NCBI RefSeq assembly: GCF_014640975.1
Contig: NZ_BMHO01000002.1
Coordinates: forward strand, 62,001-126,000
Direction of reading: 5' to 3'
DNA length: 64,000 nucleotides
Origin: Microbacterium faecale
Lineage (GTDB): Bacteria; Actinomycetota; Actinomycetes; Actinomycetales; Microbacteriaceae
Notes under the pieces: generated by a model
What the model saw: only the letters and a program-made list of their open reading frames with translations
The model's database searches: none
Told to the model about the DNA's origin: nothing
Program-made: the position numbers and the translations under genes
Part shown: positions 24,999 to 33,664 of the stretch, piece after piece
Position numbering within the stretch: the first letter of the stretch is position 1
Layout of the letters: each line of letters opens with the position of its first letter

Positions 24999-25144
24999 CG
25001 CTCGACCGGGTAGTCGTCGGGGTGATCCGTATACGCGTGGAACTCGATCAACTGCGCCCGGCTGATGGGAGTCGACGGGTCGGCCGTCGCGCGTGGAGCC
25101 GTCACCTGCAGAGGCGAGCGGATGTCATCTTTGGCGTACATCAT
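24995..25144 (-). CDS. 49-residue protein of unknown function, coupled at both ends
   Basis: A short frame, MMYAKDDIRSPLQ...YPVER, is open from ATG 25144 (alternative ATG 25141) to TGA 24995. It overlaps the BKACE stop by 3 nt as ATGA at its start and the aldolase start as ATGA at its end. These precise overlaps mark it as a translated member of the operon. A purine-rich GGAAGGGAAG precedes it. It is hydrophilic, has no signal or membrane segment and contains RAQLIEFHAYTDHPDDYP near its end. I recognise no family. It could be a small subunit of the neighbouring aldolase or BKACE enzyme. Confidence 0.7.
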   Translation of the reverse strand: MMYAKDDIRSPLQVTAPRATADPSTPISRAQLIEFHAYTDHPDDYPVER

Positions 25145-26091
25145 GGTGTCTTCCCTTCCTGGAGAGCGGCGGCCCCTTGTCCCTTCAACCGAAGCATCGT
25201 GCGGACGTCATCAGGGGTGGCAATCGCGAGTCCGAGATCCTCGAGCGTCGCCCTGATCTTCTGGACCTGCTGAGCGTTGCTCTGCGCGAGTCGCCCCGGG
25301 CCGATCCAGAGGCTGTCCTCGAGGCCGACCCGCACGTTCCCGCCCAGCCACGCGCTGTGTGTCGCGAAGGGCATCTGGTGCCGGCCCGCGGCGAACGCTG
25401 ACAGGTAATAGTCGTCGCCGAAGAGTCTGTCGGCCACGGAGACCATATGAGTGAGGTTCTCGTGATCCGCGCCGATGCCGCCGAGGACGCCGAAGACGCC
25501 CTGAATGAAGAACGGCGGCTTCACCAAGCCTCGGTCGACGAAGTGCTCGAGGGTGTAGAGGTGCCCGATGTCATAGCACTCGAACTCGAACCGGGTCCCT
25601 GCCCCCTCGCCCAGTTGCCGCAGGATCTGCTCGATCTGCTCGAAGGTGTTCACGAACGGCTGGGAGTAACTGCGCAAGACGTACGGCTGCTCCCATTCGT
25701 GCTTCCAGTCGGCGATGCGATCAGCGATCCCGGAATACACGAAGTTCATGCTTCCCATGTTGAGGGAGGCGAGCTCCGGCGCGAAGTGTCGCGCGGCCGC
25801 CAGCCGTTCGTCGATGCCCATGGAAGGCGACCCTCCCGTGCTGATGTTGATCACCACGTCGCTCTGAGCACGAAGGGGCTCAATGACCTCGGCGAACTGC
25901 GCCGGCTCGAATGCCGGACGTCCGTCGGCGTGACGGGCATGCAGGTGAATGATCGCGGATCCGGCGGCGGCCGCGTCGAGGGACGCCTGCACGATCTGTG
26001 CCGAGTTCGCGGGCAGGTGCTCACTCTGTGACGGGACGTTGATGCTGCCGGTCACTGCGGTGGTGATGATCACCTTCTTCGCGCGACGCAT
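25141..26091 (-). CDS. BKACE family beta-keto acid cleavage enzyme (DUF849)
   Basis: A 316-residue TIM-barrel protein of the 3-keto-5-aminohexanoate cleavage enzyme family. Family blocks include KVIITTAVTGSINVPSQSEHLP, IIHLHARHADGRP (metal-ligand HxH), DVVINISTGGSPSMG, ASLNMGSMNF and GGNVRVGLEDSLWIGPG. BKACE enzymes use acetyl-CoA and a beta-keto acid to give acetoacetate plus a new acyl-CoA, with Zn. The beta-keto acid used here is unknown. It lies 9 nt after the hydrolase gene and its stop is coupled to the 49-residue ORF. Confidence 0.92.
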   Translation of the reverse strand: MRRAKKVIITTAVTGSINVPSQSEHLPANSAQIVQASLDAAAAGSAIIHLHARHADGRPAFEPAQFAEVIEPLRAQSDVVINISTGGSPSMGIDERLAAARHFAPELASLNMGSMNFVYSGIADRIADWKHEWEQPYVLRSYSQPFVNTFEQIEQILRQLGEGAGTRFEFECYDIGHLYTLEHFVDRGLVKPPFFIQGVFGVLGGIGADHENLTHMVSVADRLFGDDYYLSAFAAGRHQMPFATHSAWLGGNVRVGLEDSLWIGPGRLAQSNAQQVQKIRATLEDLGLAIATPDDVRTMLRLKGQGAAALQEGKTP

Positions 26092-26100
26092 GATCCGGAC

Positions 26101-27003
26101 TCAGCTCTCGTCGGAGGCGTTCAACAGGTATGTCGGCGTGTCGACGAACATCCGCCGCACGTCCTTCTCGGGGAACCCCCGATCGAGAAGCTGCGTGGCG
26201 ACGTAGATGAACGCGTCGACGGGATGCGTTCTGCCGATCTGGCCGAGGTCAGAGGCGAGGTACGTGCGTTCCACGCCGACCGCGTCGATCCATTCCACGA
26301 GGGTGCTGATGTCGAAGAACGGCTGCTCATCCGGGAGGTACATCCCGACCTCGTGCTCCATATAGACGCCCATCTCCGCCATCGCGACACCCTGCTCGAC
26401 GGTGACGTCGCTGATGAAGTTGGGGTGGCTGGCGACCATCCGCTCCACCCCGCGATCCGCGCCGACTGAGAACAGCTCGAACATGTCGTCGGGATGCAGA
26501 TGTCCACCGTTCAGCACCGCGCCGGCCTCCGCGACGACGTCTGCGATATGCGCGACTTCTGGGCGAAGTGCGCCGTCATCATCGTGAATCAGCACGGGCG
26601 TCGTCGTCAGCTCGACGGCGCTCGTGGGAAATCCCTGCGCGAGCGCGTGTTCGTGGAACTCGATATGACGACGAGACGAGAACGTCGGGAACCACACGAT
26701 CTTGCCGCCCATCCTCACGCACATCTCGACGGCGTAGGGGTTGAGCCCGCCGACCTGGTTGTTGAGGACGATTCCGCCGTAGGCCTTCGTGCCCACCCCG
26801 GCGAATGACCGGTGGGCGGCACGAATATCCATCACCGTGCTGTGGTGGTGGGATTTCGAGACGAACGCCCGCATCTTGATACGGTCGCCTTCCTTCGCCG
26901 CATCGACGTGGTCGAACTCGCGCGGAAACGGCGCGGGCCCGGAATGGCAATGCATGTCCACGAGGCCCTCAAGAACCTTCGCGACGGCGGGACTGGCTTC
27001 CAT
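26101..27003 (-). CDS. DUF6282-like metal-dependent hydrolase (amidohydrolase fold)
   Basis: A 300-residue protein with amidohydrolase/PHP-like metal-binding features: GLVDMHCHSGPAPFPREFD at the start (DxHxH), AFVSKSHHHSTVMD, VLNGGHLHPDDMFEL, RMVASHPNFI and YLASDLGQIG with a late Asp. This pattern matches the family I know as DUF6282; the assignment is by motif memory. It probably hydrolyses an ester, lactone or amide intermediate. ATG 27003 with GAGGAG at 6 nt is better than the TTG 6 nt upstream of it. It begins the leftward block ending in the flavin reductase, or continues from the binding-protein gene. Confidence 0.78.
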   Translation of the reverse strand: MEASPAVAKVLEGLVDMHCHSGPAPFPREFDHVDAAKEGDRIKMRAFVSKSHHHSTVMDIRAAHRSFAGVGTKAYGGIVLNNQVGGLNPYAVEMCVRMGGKIVWFPTFSSRRHIEFHEHALAQGFPTSAVELTTTPVLIHDDDGALRPEVAHIADVVAEAGAVLNGGHLHPDDMFELFSVGADRGVERMVASHPNFISDVTVEQGVAMAEMGVYMEHEVGMYLPDEQPFFDISTLVEWIDAVGVERTYLASDLGQIGRTHPVDAFIYVATQLLDRGFPEKDVRRMFVDTPTYLLNASDES

Positions 27004-27098
27004 GAACAACTCCTCGTATTACGTGCGCATGGGCGCACGGCGGACTTCCATTAGCGACGAAAAAATATGAGCTGTGTTGGCGGCGGCTCCGGCGCCGA

Positions 27099-28688
27099 TC
27101 AATCACCCGTGTAGGTCATCGATATCCAGGGCACGCGGCTGGCGATCGGCTGGGGTTCTCCCTGCCCACTCCAACGCGTCGTATTGACGGAGGGGAACTG
27201 GCCGTTGAACCACACGAGCGGTGCGTAGAACATCAGGTCCGACGCGCGATCTTGAAGCGTGCTGAGGGCCTCCGCGCGTTCCTCGTGCTTCGCAGAGTCC
27301 AGAGCCTGATTCGCAGCCGTCTCGATCTCCTCGCCACACACCTGAGAGGGGTTCCGGCCGGCAGCCTTGTCCTCGTTGCAGGTGTACCAACGGGTGATCC
27401 CGATGCTGGGATCCGCACCGACGGTCGCTGGCAGCAGTGCGAGATCGAAGTCGCTCTCCGAATACACCTTCTCCGTGAAAACCGTCGCCGAGGTGCCATC
27501 GAGGTTGAGCTCGATGCCTACCTCCGCGAAGAGTGATCGCGCCATTTCGGCCATCGCCGCGGTGTCCGTGCGTTCCGTGGTGTAGCGGATGTCGAGCGTG
27601 AACCTCGTGCCGTCCGCGCCCCGCGGAAGACCGGCATCATCGAGAATCTCCTCGATGGCACCGGTGTCGTGGGGGAAGTCGTCTGAGAAGCTCACGTTCG
27701 GGCTGACAGACCATTCCATGGCCGGTGGGAAGAAACCATCGGCCGGGACGCCCTGCCCCTGGAGCGCCGTCTCAACCAGCGCCTCGCGATCGAATGTCGC
27801 GAACACGGCCTGACGCACGTCCGGATCCGTCAGGTACTCGCTCTCCGCGTTGAACATGAGCGCGATGTCCTGGGGGAATCCGAACTCGCCCAACTGCTGC
27901 GTATTCGGGTCGTCCGCGATTCGGTTCAGTGCGGTGATGTCGACCACGGTCTGGTCGACCTCTCCCGCGAACAGCGACTCTGTGCGGCTCGTCGCATCGC
28001 CCATGATCGGGAATACCGCACTGTCCACCGCGACCTCGCCGCCCCAATAGTCATGATTCTTCACGAGGGTGATCGACTCGCCCGACGAGTAGTCGTCGAA
28101 CTTCATCGGCCCCGTGCCGACCGGCGCCATGTTGGCGGGGTTGGTCACGTAGTCGGTGCCTTCGTAGACGTGCTTCGGAAGCATGTACTGGGATGAGAGC
28201 GTCTCCAGCAACGGGCCGTACGGCTCCGTGAGTCTGAGGATCACCGTCGATTCATCTTGGATCTCAACCGATTCGAGGCGCTCACTGATCGCCGCGCCGT
28301 AGGAGTTCAGAGGAACGATCTCCTCGAAGTTGAACTTCACGTCCTCCGCGGTAAACGGCTCGCCATCATGCCACGTCACACCGCCGCGCAGCTGCACAGT
28401 CAGCGTGAGGCCGTCGTCGCTGAGCGCCGTGTCTGTGGCAAGGCCCGGCGACATCTGGTAGGTGCTCGACAGGAAAACCAACGGCTCGAGCATCTGCGCG
28501 CTGAACATCGCCGTCATCGGCGCACCGACGAACTGCGCATTGAGGCCGCGCGGGTCATCATCGATGGCGTAGACGTATGGCGGCGCTGACTCCGGGCCAT
28601 TGCTCCCTCCCGCCGGCGCGCACGCCGAAAGGACCAGCGCCCCGATGAGCGTCCCGGGAATCGCCCCGAACGATGTCGACTTCTTCAC
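27099..28688 (-). CDS. ABC transporter substrate-binding lipoprotein, family 5 (second paralogue)
   Basis: A 529-residue SBP_bac_5 lipoprotein with lipobox LVLSAC and a GTG start. It shares long near-identical stretches with the first binding protein: YVYAIDDDPRG, WHDGEPFTAEDVKFNFEEIV and LPKHVYEGTDYVTNPANMAPVGTG (in part). The ligand-facing C-terminal halves diverge more, so the two may bind related but different substrates. It lies downstream of the LLM monooxygenase in the same direction. The shared permease/ATPase genes are 3 kb further upstream on the same strand. Confidence 0.93.
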   Translation of the reverse strand: MKKSTSFGAIPGTLIGALVLSACAPAGGSNGPESAPPYVYAIDDDPRGLNAQFVGAPMTAMFSAQMLEPLVFLSSTYQMSPGLATDTALSDDGLTLTVQLRGGVTWHDGEPFTAEDVKFNFEEIVPLNSYGAAISERLESVEIQDESTVILRLTEPYGPLLETLSSQYMLPKHVYEGTDYVTNPANMAPVGTGPMKFDDYSSGESITLVKNHDYWGGEVAVDSAVFPIMGDATSRTESLFAGEVDQTVVDITALNRIADDPNTQQLGEFGFPQDIALMFNAESEYLTDPDVRQAVFATFDREALVETALQGQGVPADGFFPPAMEWSVSPNVSFSDDFPHDTGAIEEILDDAGLPRGADGTRFTLDIRYTTERTDTAAMAEMARSLFAEVGIELNLDGTSATVFTEKVYSESDFDLALLPATVGADPSIGITRWYTCNEDKAAGRNPSQVCGEEIETAANQALDSAKHEERAEALSTLQDRASDLMFYAPLVWFNGQFPSVNTTRWSGQGEPQPIASRVPWISMTYTGD

Positions 28689-28786
28689 GTTCTTGTTCTC
28701 CCTGCGTCATTGCACGGCTGTCGATGGTGGTCATGCGCGTTGCGCGCGGAACCGGACCCACCGTTCCGTCGCGCCGCGCGTCCGGC

Positions 28787-30124
28787 TCACACGTATCGCC
28801 GCCGGACGTTCGTCACATCCGTGTCCGCGATCATCAGGCCTGAGCGCTCACGGAACGTGTCGCCGACATACTCGTCGCGGAAGTATCCTCTGTTCTGCAG
28901 CTCCGGAATCAGGAGCCCGAACATGTTCTCCATGCCTTCGGGGATGCTCGGCGGGTTGAAGTTGTATCCGTCACAGGCTCGAGCATCGAACCAGTCGATC
29001 ATCGACTCCGCGACCTGCGCAGGAGTGCCGACGACGAAGCGGTGCCCGAGCGATCGAGAGGCGTGCACCATCAGTTCTCGCAGTGTCATATCCTGCGCCA
29101 TGTCGCGGAACAGGTACCAGCGCTTGACGTGCTGAGGACCGTCGACGAATCGCTCTGAGGGGATCTTCTCGTTGAGTTCGAGGTCGCTCAGGTCGAACTC
29201 GAGCATCCGGCCGAGCATCGCGCGGCCCGACTCCTCGACGATGCAATCGGCAAGCGCGTTCGACAGCTCCTCGGCGTCGGCTTCGGTTTCGCCGACCACG
29301 GGCATGATCCCCGGAAGAACCTTTACCTTCTCGGGGTCTCGTCCCTTCGCGCGGACCTTCTCCTTGTACATCGAGTAGAACTCGATTGCGCCGGCCCGGT
29401 CGGGTTGCACCGCATAGATGATGTCGGCGTAGGTCGAGCCGAGCTCGATGCCGTCGGCAGACTGTCCGGCCTGGACCAGGACCGGCCACTCCTGGGGCGA
29501 GCGCCGAATCGATAAGGGGCCTTCGACGCCGAAGAATTCCCCGCGGTGGTTGATCTCTCGAATCTTCGCCTCGTCAACCCATCGTCCGCTCGCACGGTCA
29601 GCGATGACGGCGTCAGAATCCCACGTGTCCCAGAGCTTCTGAACGACATCGACGAACTCCATGGCGCGCCGATACCGAAGTTCGGGGAGTGGCATCTCCT
29701 CGCGCCCGACGTTCTCGTTTCCGCGTGTCGAGGTCACGATGTTCCAGCCGATCCGTCCGCCCGTCAGCACATCGAGGCTCGCAAGCTGCCGAGCTACGGT
29801 GTACGGCTCGTTCCACGATGTGGACTGCGTGCCGATCATGCCGATCTTGTCGGTATGGCCACTCAGCACGCCCATCACCGAGATCGGCTCATAGACGGAG
29901 GTACCGCGGTAGCTGCCGTCCCGGAGCCCTTTCGCGCCGTAGCTGTCTGCGAAGAAGATCGCATCGAGACGCGCGCGTTCAGCCGAACAAGCCATGTCGC
30001 GGATGAGAGAGAGCTCTCCGATCTCCTCCGCGCGACTACCGGCACGGCGCCACGCATCGTTGTGGAAACCGAACCCGACCATGAACATCGTCAGGGCCAT
30101 CTGCCGGTTCGATCGACCGCTCAT
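28787..30124 (-). CDS. NtaA/SnaA/DszA-type FMN-dependent monooxygenase (LLM class)
   Basis: A 445-residue luciferase-like monooxygenase. The NtaA/DszA branch is indicated by FHNDAWRRAGSRAEEI, DAIFFADSYGAKG, STSWNEPYTVARQLASLDVLTGGRIGWN (read in parts), NIVTSTRGNENVG, GVEGPLSIRRSPQEWPVLVQAGQS and GTPAQVAESMIDWFD. Members need FMNH2 from a separate reductase and oxidise N-, S- or ring carbon atoms of small compounds. ATG 30124 is preferred to an in-frame start at 30154 because AAGGGAG lies 8 nt upstream. Its reductase partner is probably the flavin reductase-IclR fusion at 21.6 kb. Confidence 0.9.
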   Translation of the reverse strand: MSGRSNRQMALTMFMVGFGFHNDAWRRAGSRAEEIGELSLIRDMACSAERARLDAIFFADSYGAKGLRDGSYRGTSVYEPISVMGVLSGHTDKIGMIGTQSTSWNEPYTVARQLASLDVLTGGRIGWNIVTSTRGNENVGREEMPLPELRYRRAMEFVDVVQKLWDTWDSDAVIADRASGRWVDEAKIREINHRGEFFGVEGPLSIRRSPQEWPVLVQAGQSADGIELGSTYADIIYAVQPDRAGAIEFYSMYKEKVRAKGRDPEKVKVLPGIMPVVGETEADAEELSNALADCIVEESGRAMLGRMLEFDLSDLELNEKIPSERFVDGPQHVKRWYLFRDMAQDMTLRELMVHASRSLGHRFVVGTPAQVAESMIDWFDARACDGYNFNPPSIPEGMENMFGLLIPELQNRGYFRDEYVGDTFRERSGLMIADTDVTNVRRRYV

Positions 30125-30148
30125 GTGTGACGCTCCCTTGCGTAAAAT

Positions 30149-30183
30149 GTTCACTATACGTTCGCTTAGTTCAGCATACGATA
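30149..30183. promoter_or_regulatory. Candidate regulon operator, site C (two copies, upstream of the LLM monooxygenase)
   Basis: Minus strand of 30149-30163 reads GAACGTATAGTGAAC, containing the -10-like TATAGT for the monooxygenase gene. A second, weaker copy on the same strand, TATCGTATGCTGAAC, occupies 30169-30183, two helical turns away. The gap 30125-30330 otherwise shows no gene. Confidence 0.55.
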
Positions 30184-30330
30184 CGGCCAGAGGGGTGTCT
30201 AGACATTTCTGCGGGTGAGATCTCCTGACGGACGCCCCATCCGGGCACGATGAACACCCCCACCGCGGGGCGCAGAGAGCAACACGGGTTGCGGGCGATC
30301 CCCGTGCGCGCCGAAGCGGGCCGCGGCCCC

Positions 30331-31107
30331 TCAGTCAGCCGTCGGTATGGCGCTGCCCATCTCCCGACTCAGCGCCGACGCCGCCTCGCGCAGCCGCGCG
30401 GCGATCTCCGTATTCACGTCGAAGGGGAGCATGTCGTTCGTGCCGATCAGCGCGAGGCTCGCACAGACGCTGTACTCATCGAATACCGGAGCCGCGATCG
30501 CGTGAATGCCGAGGCCGTCGATGCCCACCGCGATGTCGTCGGGCGCACCCAGTTCGCGGATCTCACGCCCCACCTCCGCGCGCAACTCATCCGGCAGCAC
30601 GGCCAACAGTCGCTCCGCACGATCACGGTCACTCTGATGCGCGAGGAAGATCTTCGCCTGCGCCGATGCGAGTGACAACTGGGTCCCCACACGCACCGTT
30701 ACGACGACGGAACGCGCCGACTCCTCTTCCACCCGCGAAACGACCGGCCCCATGGAACCCCACAGGCTCAGAACACTGGTCAGTCCCGTGTCGACGCTCA
30801 AGCTCCTCATGTGAGCGGATGCGAGATCGACGACCTGCCGACGCCCGATGGCGAACGCGCCCAGCTGCACCAGAAGCGCACCCGGCACGAAGGTCCCGGA
30901 CTCTCCCCCCCGCTCGAGCAAGCCGGCCGCGACAAGTGAAACGCAATATCTGTAGGTCGTCGTGCGGTTCAACTGAAGCAACTCGGCAGCCTCCGCGGCC
31001 GTGAGTCGCGGCCGCTCCGGACCGAAGAGGCGGAGGATCTGCGCCGCACGGTCCACCGCCTGAATCTCGCCAGCGGCTCTCGGCTCACTGCTTCCTGCAT
31101 CTGCCAC
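30331..31107 (-). CDS. IclR family transcriptional regulator
   Basis: A 258-residue IclR regulator. The winged helix-turn-helix is at about residues 17-75 (AVDRAAQILRLFG, LTAAEAAELLQLNRTTTYRY). The effector domain follows (SLSVDTGLTSVLSLWGSMGPVV, VRVGTQLSLASAQAKIFLA, GIHAIAAPVFDEYSV, SLALIGTN). GTG 31107 preceded by GGGGAG at 6 nt is a better start than the upstream one at 31140. It is transcribed alone between the transport operon and the monooxygenase, and a candidate operator lies over its promoter. It is the likely regulator of the whole island. Confidence 0.92.
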   Translation of the reverse strand: MADAGSSEPRAAGEIQAVDRAAQILRLFGPERPRLTAAEAAELLQLNRTTTYRYCVSLVAAGLLERGGESGTFVPGALLVQLGAFAIGRRQVVDLASAHMRSLSVDTGLTSVLSLWGSMGPVVSRVEEESARSVVVTVRVGTQLSLASAQAKIFLAHQSDRDRAERLLAVLPDELRAEVGREIRELGAPDDIAVGIDGLGIHAIAAPVFDEYSVCASLALIGTNDMLPFDVNTEIAARLREAASALSREMGSAIPTAD

Positions 31108-31156
31108 GAGCGACTCCCCTCGATGCGTCCCACCTCGCACCAGGACGGTCCAGAAA

Positions 31157-31171
31157 TTCCACTATACGAAC
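31157..31171. promoter_or_regulatory. Candidate regulon operator, site B (upstream of iclR-type gene)
   Basis: Minus strand reads GTTCGTATAGTGGAA, again with TATAGT in a -10 position for the regulator gene, which suggests autoregulation. The rest of the 299-nt gap 31108-31406 holds no convincing gene; a partial plus-strand match, CATACTATGAAC, lies at 31267-31278. Confidence 0.5.
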
Positions 31172-31406
31172 TTGCTCTGCGACGCGTGAATCAATTTGTG
31201 TGCGAATCCGGCCCGCCACGCAGACCGTCGATTCGCGCGCGTTCTGAATGCACACCCGTACGGATCCATACTATGAACAATACCTACACAATGCGAACCG
31301 GTTCCGGAGATCCGCGCGGTGAGGTCACAACGAGCGGAACGCCCGTGACACGGAGCCGTCCTTCGCCCGCTTCCTCTCCGGCTCGCGCATGCCCTGGCGC
31401 GAGAAG

Positions 31407-31979
31407 TCACTCCGTCGGCGGCTCCAACTCGAAGACGGTCAGCTGCATCGCGACCAGGTCGTAGTGTCCGATGAGCGAGACCAGCTCGAACAGCCCTCGC
31501 TCCCCGAGCGCGCCGACAGCCTCCGCGTATTCGTCGTCGTTCAGGCGTCGGTGGTCGAGCAGCGCGAGCGTGGCATGAAAGACGGCGTGCTCTTCGGGCG
31601 TATTCAGAGCTGGCGGCGTCCGGGACGCGAGTCCTTCGATCTCGCCATCGGTCAGTCCCGCTGCGCGACCCGCCATGCGATGCGCGTAGATCTCGAACGC
31701 GCAGTCGCGCTCGAACGCGTGCAGGAGGAGAGCGATCTCCCGCGCACGCTCCGAAAGCTGCAAGGCAAAGCGCATCGCCCCGCCGGCCTGCTCGAAGATG
31801 TGAGCGAGTGGAGGGCTGAGCAGCCACGCACTTGGTGGCCCGATCAGTCCGCCGTCGGGGTGGACGAGCGAGAAGGCACTCTTGGATCCGACGCGATCGC
31901 CGGAGGAGAACTTCGCATAGATCTCACGCTGCTCGGCAGTCATCGCTTCTGGGCTGATACGCGGAAGTCGCGGAGTCAT
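31407..31979 (-). CDS. Carboxymuconolactone decarboxylase family protein (second of two)
   Basis: A 190-residue paralogue of the protein at 22.8 kb. The shared features are PRLPRISPEAMTAEQREIY, SAWLLSPPLAHIFEQAGGA, LSERAREIALLLHAFERDCAFEIYAHR (read in parts) and LFELVSLIGHYDLVAMQLTVFEL. The E-x2-C-x3-H arrangement is kept and no CxxC is present. Its ATG overlaps the ATPase stop by 4 nt, so it is co-translated as the last gene of the import operon. It may act on the imported substrate or on a ring-opened intermediate. Confidence 0.85.
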   Translation of the reverse strand: MTPRLPRISPEAMTAEQREIYAKFSSGDRVGSKSAFSLVHPDGGLIGPPSAWLLSPPLAHIFEQAGGAMRFALQLSERAREIALLLHAFERDCAFEIYAHRMAGRAAGLTDGEIEGLASRTPPALNTPEEHAVFHATLALLDHRRLNDDEYAEAVGALGERGLFELVSLIGHYDLVAMQLTVFELEPPTE

Positions 31980-32788
31980 CGTATTCCTTCCTCATGCGCG
32001 GGAGGCCGGTGGGACGGCAGCACGGGTGCCGAATCAAGCAGCATGCGCGTATAGGGGTGAGCGGGGCTGTCGAAGATCTTGTCCTTCTCTCCGTGCTCGA
32101 CGATCTCCCCGGCCTTCATCACGTACACGTAGTCGGCTACCTTGCGCACGACCGGCAGGTCGTGGGTGATGAAGACGTAACCCACGCCGAGACGCTCCTT
32201 GAGATCGACCATCACCTTCAAGACGCCGGCCTTCACAGACGCGTCCAGCGCGGAGATCGCCTCGTCAGCGACGATGATCTTGGGATTGAGAGCGATCGCT
32301 CGGGCGATGAGCACACGCTGGCGCTGACCGCCGCTGAGCTCATGCGGGTAGCGGTCGAGGAACCGTTCGGCCGGCGACATCCCGACGATGTCCAGGACCT
32401 CCTCCGTCTTCCGCCGGACGTCGGCCGCGCGACGAGCGATGTCGTGCAGCCGTATCACCTCGCCGATCGTCTGATCGATCCGTTTGCGGGGGTTCAGCGA
32501 GCCGGCGGGATCCTGCAAGACGGCTTGGACGTTTCGCCGATACGAGATCGCCGCGGCCCGGTCACGCCGGTTGACGGGTGCGCCGTCGAGCTCGACGCTG
32601 CCGCTGGTGGGCTCAATGAGATACAAAAGAAGACGAGCCAAAGTACTCTTTCCGCTTCCGCTCTCGCCCACGATGGCGACGAACTGCCCCGGCTGCGCCA
32701 CGAAACTTGCTTCCTTCACCGCGGAGACGGCGTGGCCGCCACGCCGGCTCCGGAAGGTCTTCGATACACGCTTCGCTTCAAGACGCAT
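31976..32788 (-). CDS. Peptide/opine-type ABC transporter ATP-binding protein (DppF-like)
   Basis: A 270-residue ABC ATPase. It has Walker A GESGSGKSTLARLL, Q-loop QDPAGSLNPRKRI, signature LSGGQRQRVLIARAIALNPK and Walker B IIVADEAISALDASVK, with the HPYTRMLL tail of oligopeptide ATPases. In the Walker B region the usual DEP is DEA (VADEAISALD), a substitution common in this subfamily. ATG 32788 has GGAGG at 6 nt and replaces an in-frame start at 32854. It overlaps the companion ATPase gene by 11 nt. Confidence 0.93.
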   Translation of the reverse strand: MRLEAKRVSKTFRSRRGGHAVSAVKEASFVAQPGQFVAIVGESGSGKSTLARLLLYLIEPTSGSVELDGAPVNRRDRAAAISYRRNVQAVLQDPAGSLNPRKRIDQTIGEVIRLHDIARRAADVRRKTEEVLDIVGMSPAERFLDRYPHELSGGQRQRVLIARAIALNPKIIVADEAISALDASVKAGVLKVMVDLKERLGVGYVFITHDLPVVRKVADYVYVMKAGEIVEHGEKDKIFDSPAHPYTRMLLDSAPVLPSHRPPAHEEGIR

Positions 32789-33653
32789 GTCCCACCTCCT
32801 CAGAGAGGGACCGCCGCAAGTCGGGCGGGATCGAGTACAGCGGGGTTCCATCATCGCTCAGGCTGCGCACGCTCGTCAGGAGCGCCCGTGTGTAGCGATG
32901 CTCCGGAGCGTGGAGAACCTGAGACGTCGTCCCGGACTCGACGACTCGACCGTTGTACATCACGTAGACACGATCGGTCATCTCGGAGACGACCGCGATG
33001 TCGTGCGAGATGAGAATCAACGACGTGTGAAGCGTCCGCACGGCCTCGTCAAGGGTGGCGAGAACCTTGCGTTGGACGGTGGCGTCGAGAGCGGTCGTCG
33101 GTTCATCAGCGATGATCAACGTCGGGCGCTTTGCGATCGCAATCGCGATGAGCACGCGCTGGCGCATGCCCCCACTGAGCTCGTGAGGGAAGCGACGTTC
33201 GAGGTTCTCGACGTCCTCCAGCCCGGCCTGCGCAAGAAAATGCCGAACCTCGTCGCGTCGGCCTGCCCGCGAGCGCGGAATCGACTCTGCGACCTGATCG
33301 CCGACCTTCATCGTCGGGTTCAGGAAGGTGAGCGGATCCTGGAAGATCATGCCGACGGTCTTGGTCCGGATGCCGTTCCACGCGGCAGGCGCTGCGCCGA
33401 CCATCTCGCGACCCTCGATTCGAATCGACCCCTCCACGCGCACGCGGGGCGAGGTGGGGAGCAAGCCCGCGATGGCACGGCCCGTCACCGACTTCCCCGA
33501 GCCGGACTCGCCGACGATGCCGACGCGCTCACCATCAGCGACGGACAGCGCCACGGATGTGACCGCCTCCACTTCCGATCGGTCACCGGTGGGCAGCGTG
33601 ACTCGCAGATCCCGCACCGCAAGGAGCGGATCAATCTGTTCCGCGTCGTGCAC
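32778..33653 (-). CDS. Peptide/opine-type ABC transporter ATP-binding protein (DppD-like)
   Basis: A 291-residue ABC ATPase: Walker A GESGSGKSVTGRAI, Q-loop IFQDPLTFLNPTMKV, signature LSGGMRQRVLIAIAIAKRP, Walker B LIIADEPTTALDATVQ, then SLILISHDIAVVSEM and HRYTRALL. I set the start at GTG 33653 (VHDAEQIDPLLAVRDLRV), since the long open frame upstream of it is antisense to nothing useful and overlaps the permease. GAGAGGGG lies a little upstream. Its C-terminus contains the SIPPDL motif of oligopeptide-type ATPases. It pairs with the DppF-like protein to power import. Confidence 0.92.
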   Translation of the reverse strand: MHDAEQIDPLLAVRDLRVTLPTGDRSEVEAVTSVALSVADGERVGIVGESGSGKSVTGRAIAGLLPTSPRVRVEGSIRIEGREMVGAAPAAWNGIRTKTVGMIFQDPLTFLNPTMKVGDQVAESIPRSRAGRRDEVRHFLAQAGLEDVENLERRFPHELSGGMRQRVLIAIAIAKRPTLIIADEPTTALDATVQRKVLATLDEAVRTLHTSLILISHDIAVVSEMTDRVYVMYNGRVVESGTTSQVLHAPEHRYTRALLTSVRSLSDDGTPLYSIPPDLRRSLSEEVGHAS

Positions 33654-33664
33654 CGATACCCCTC

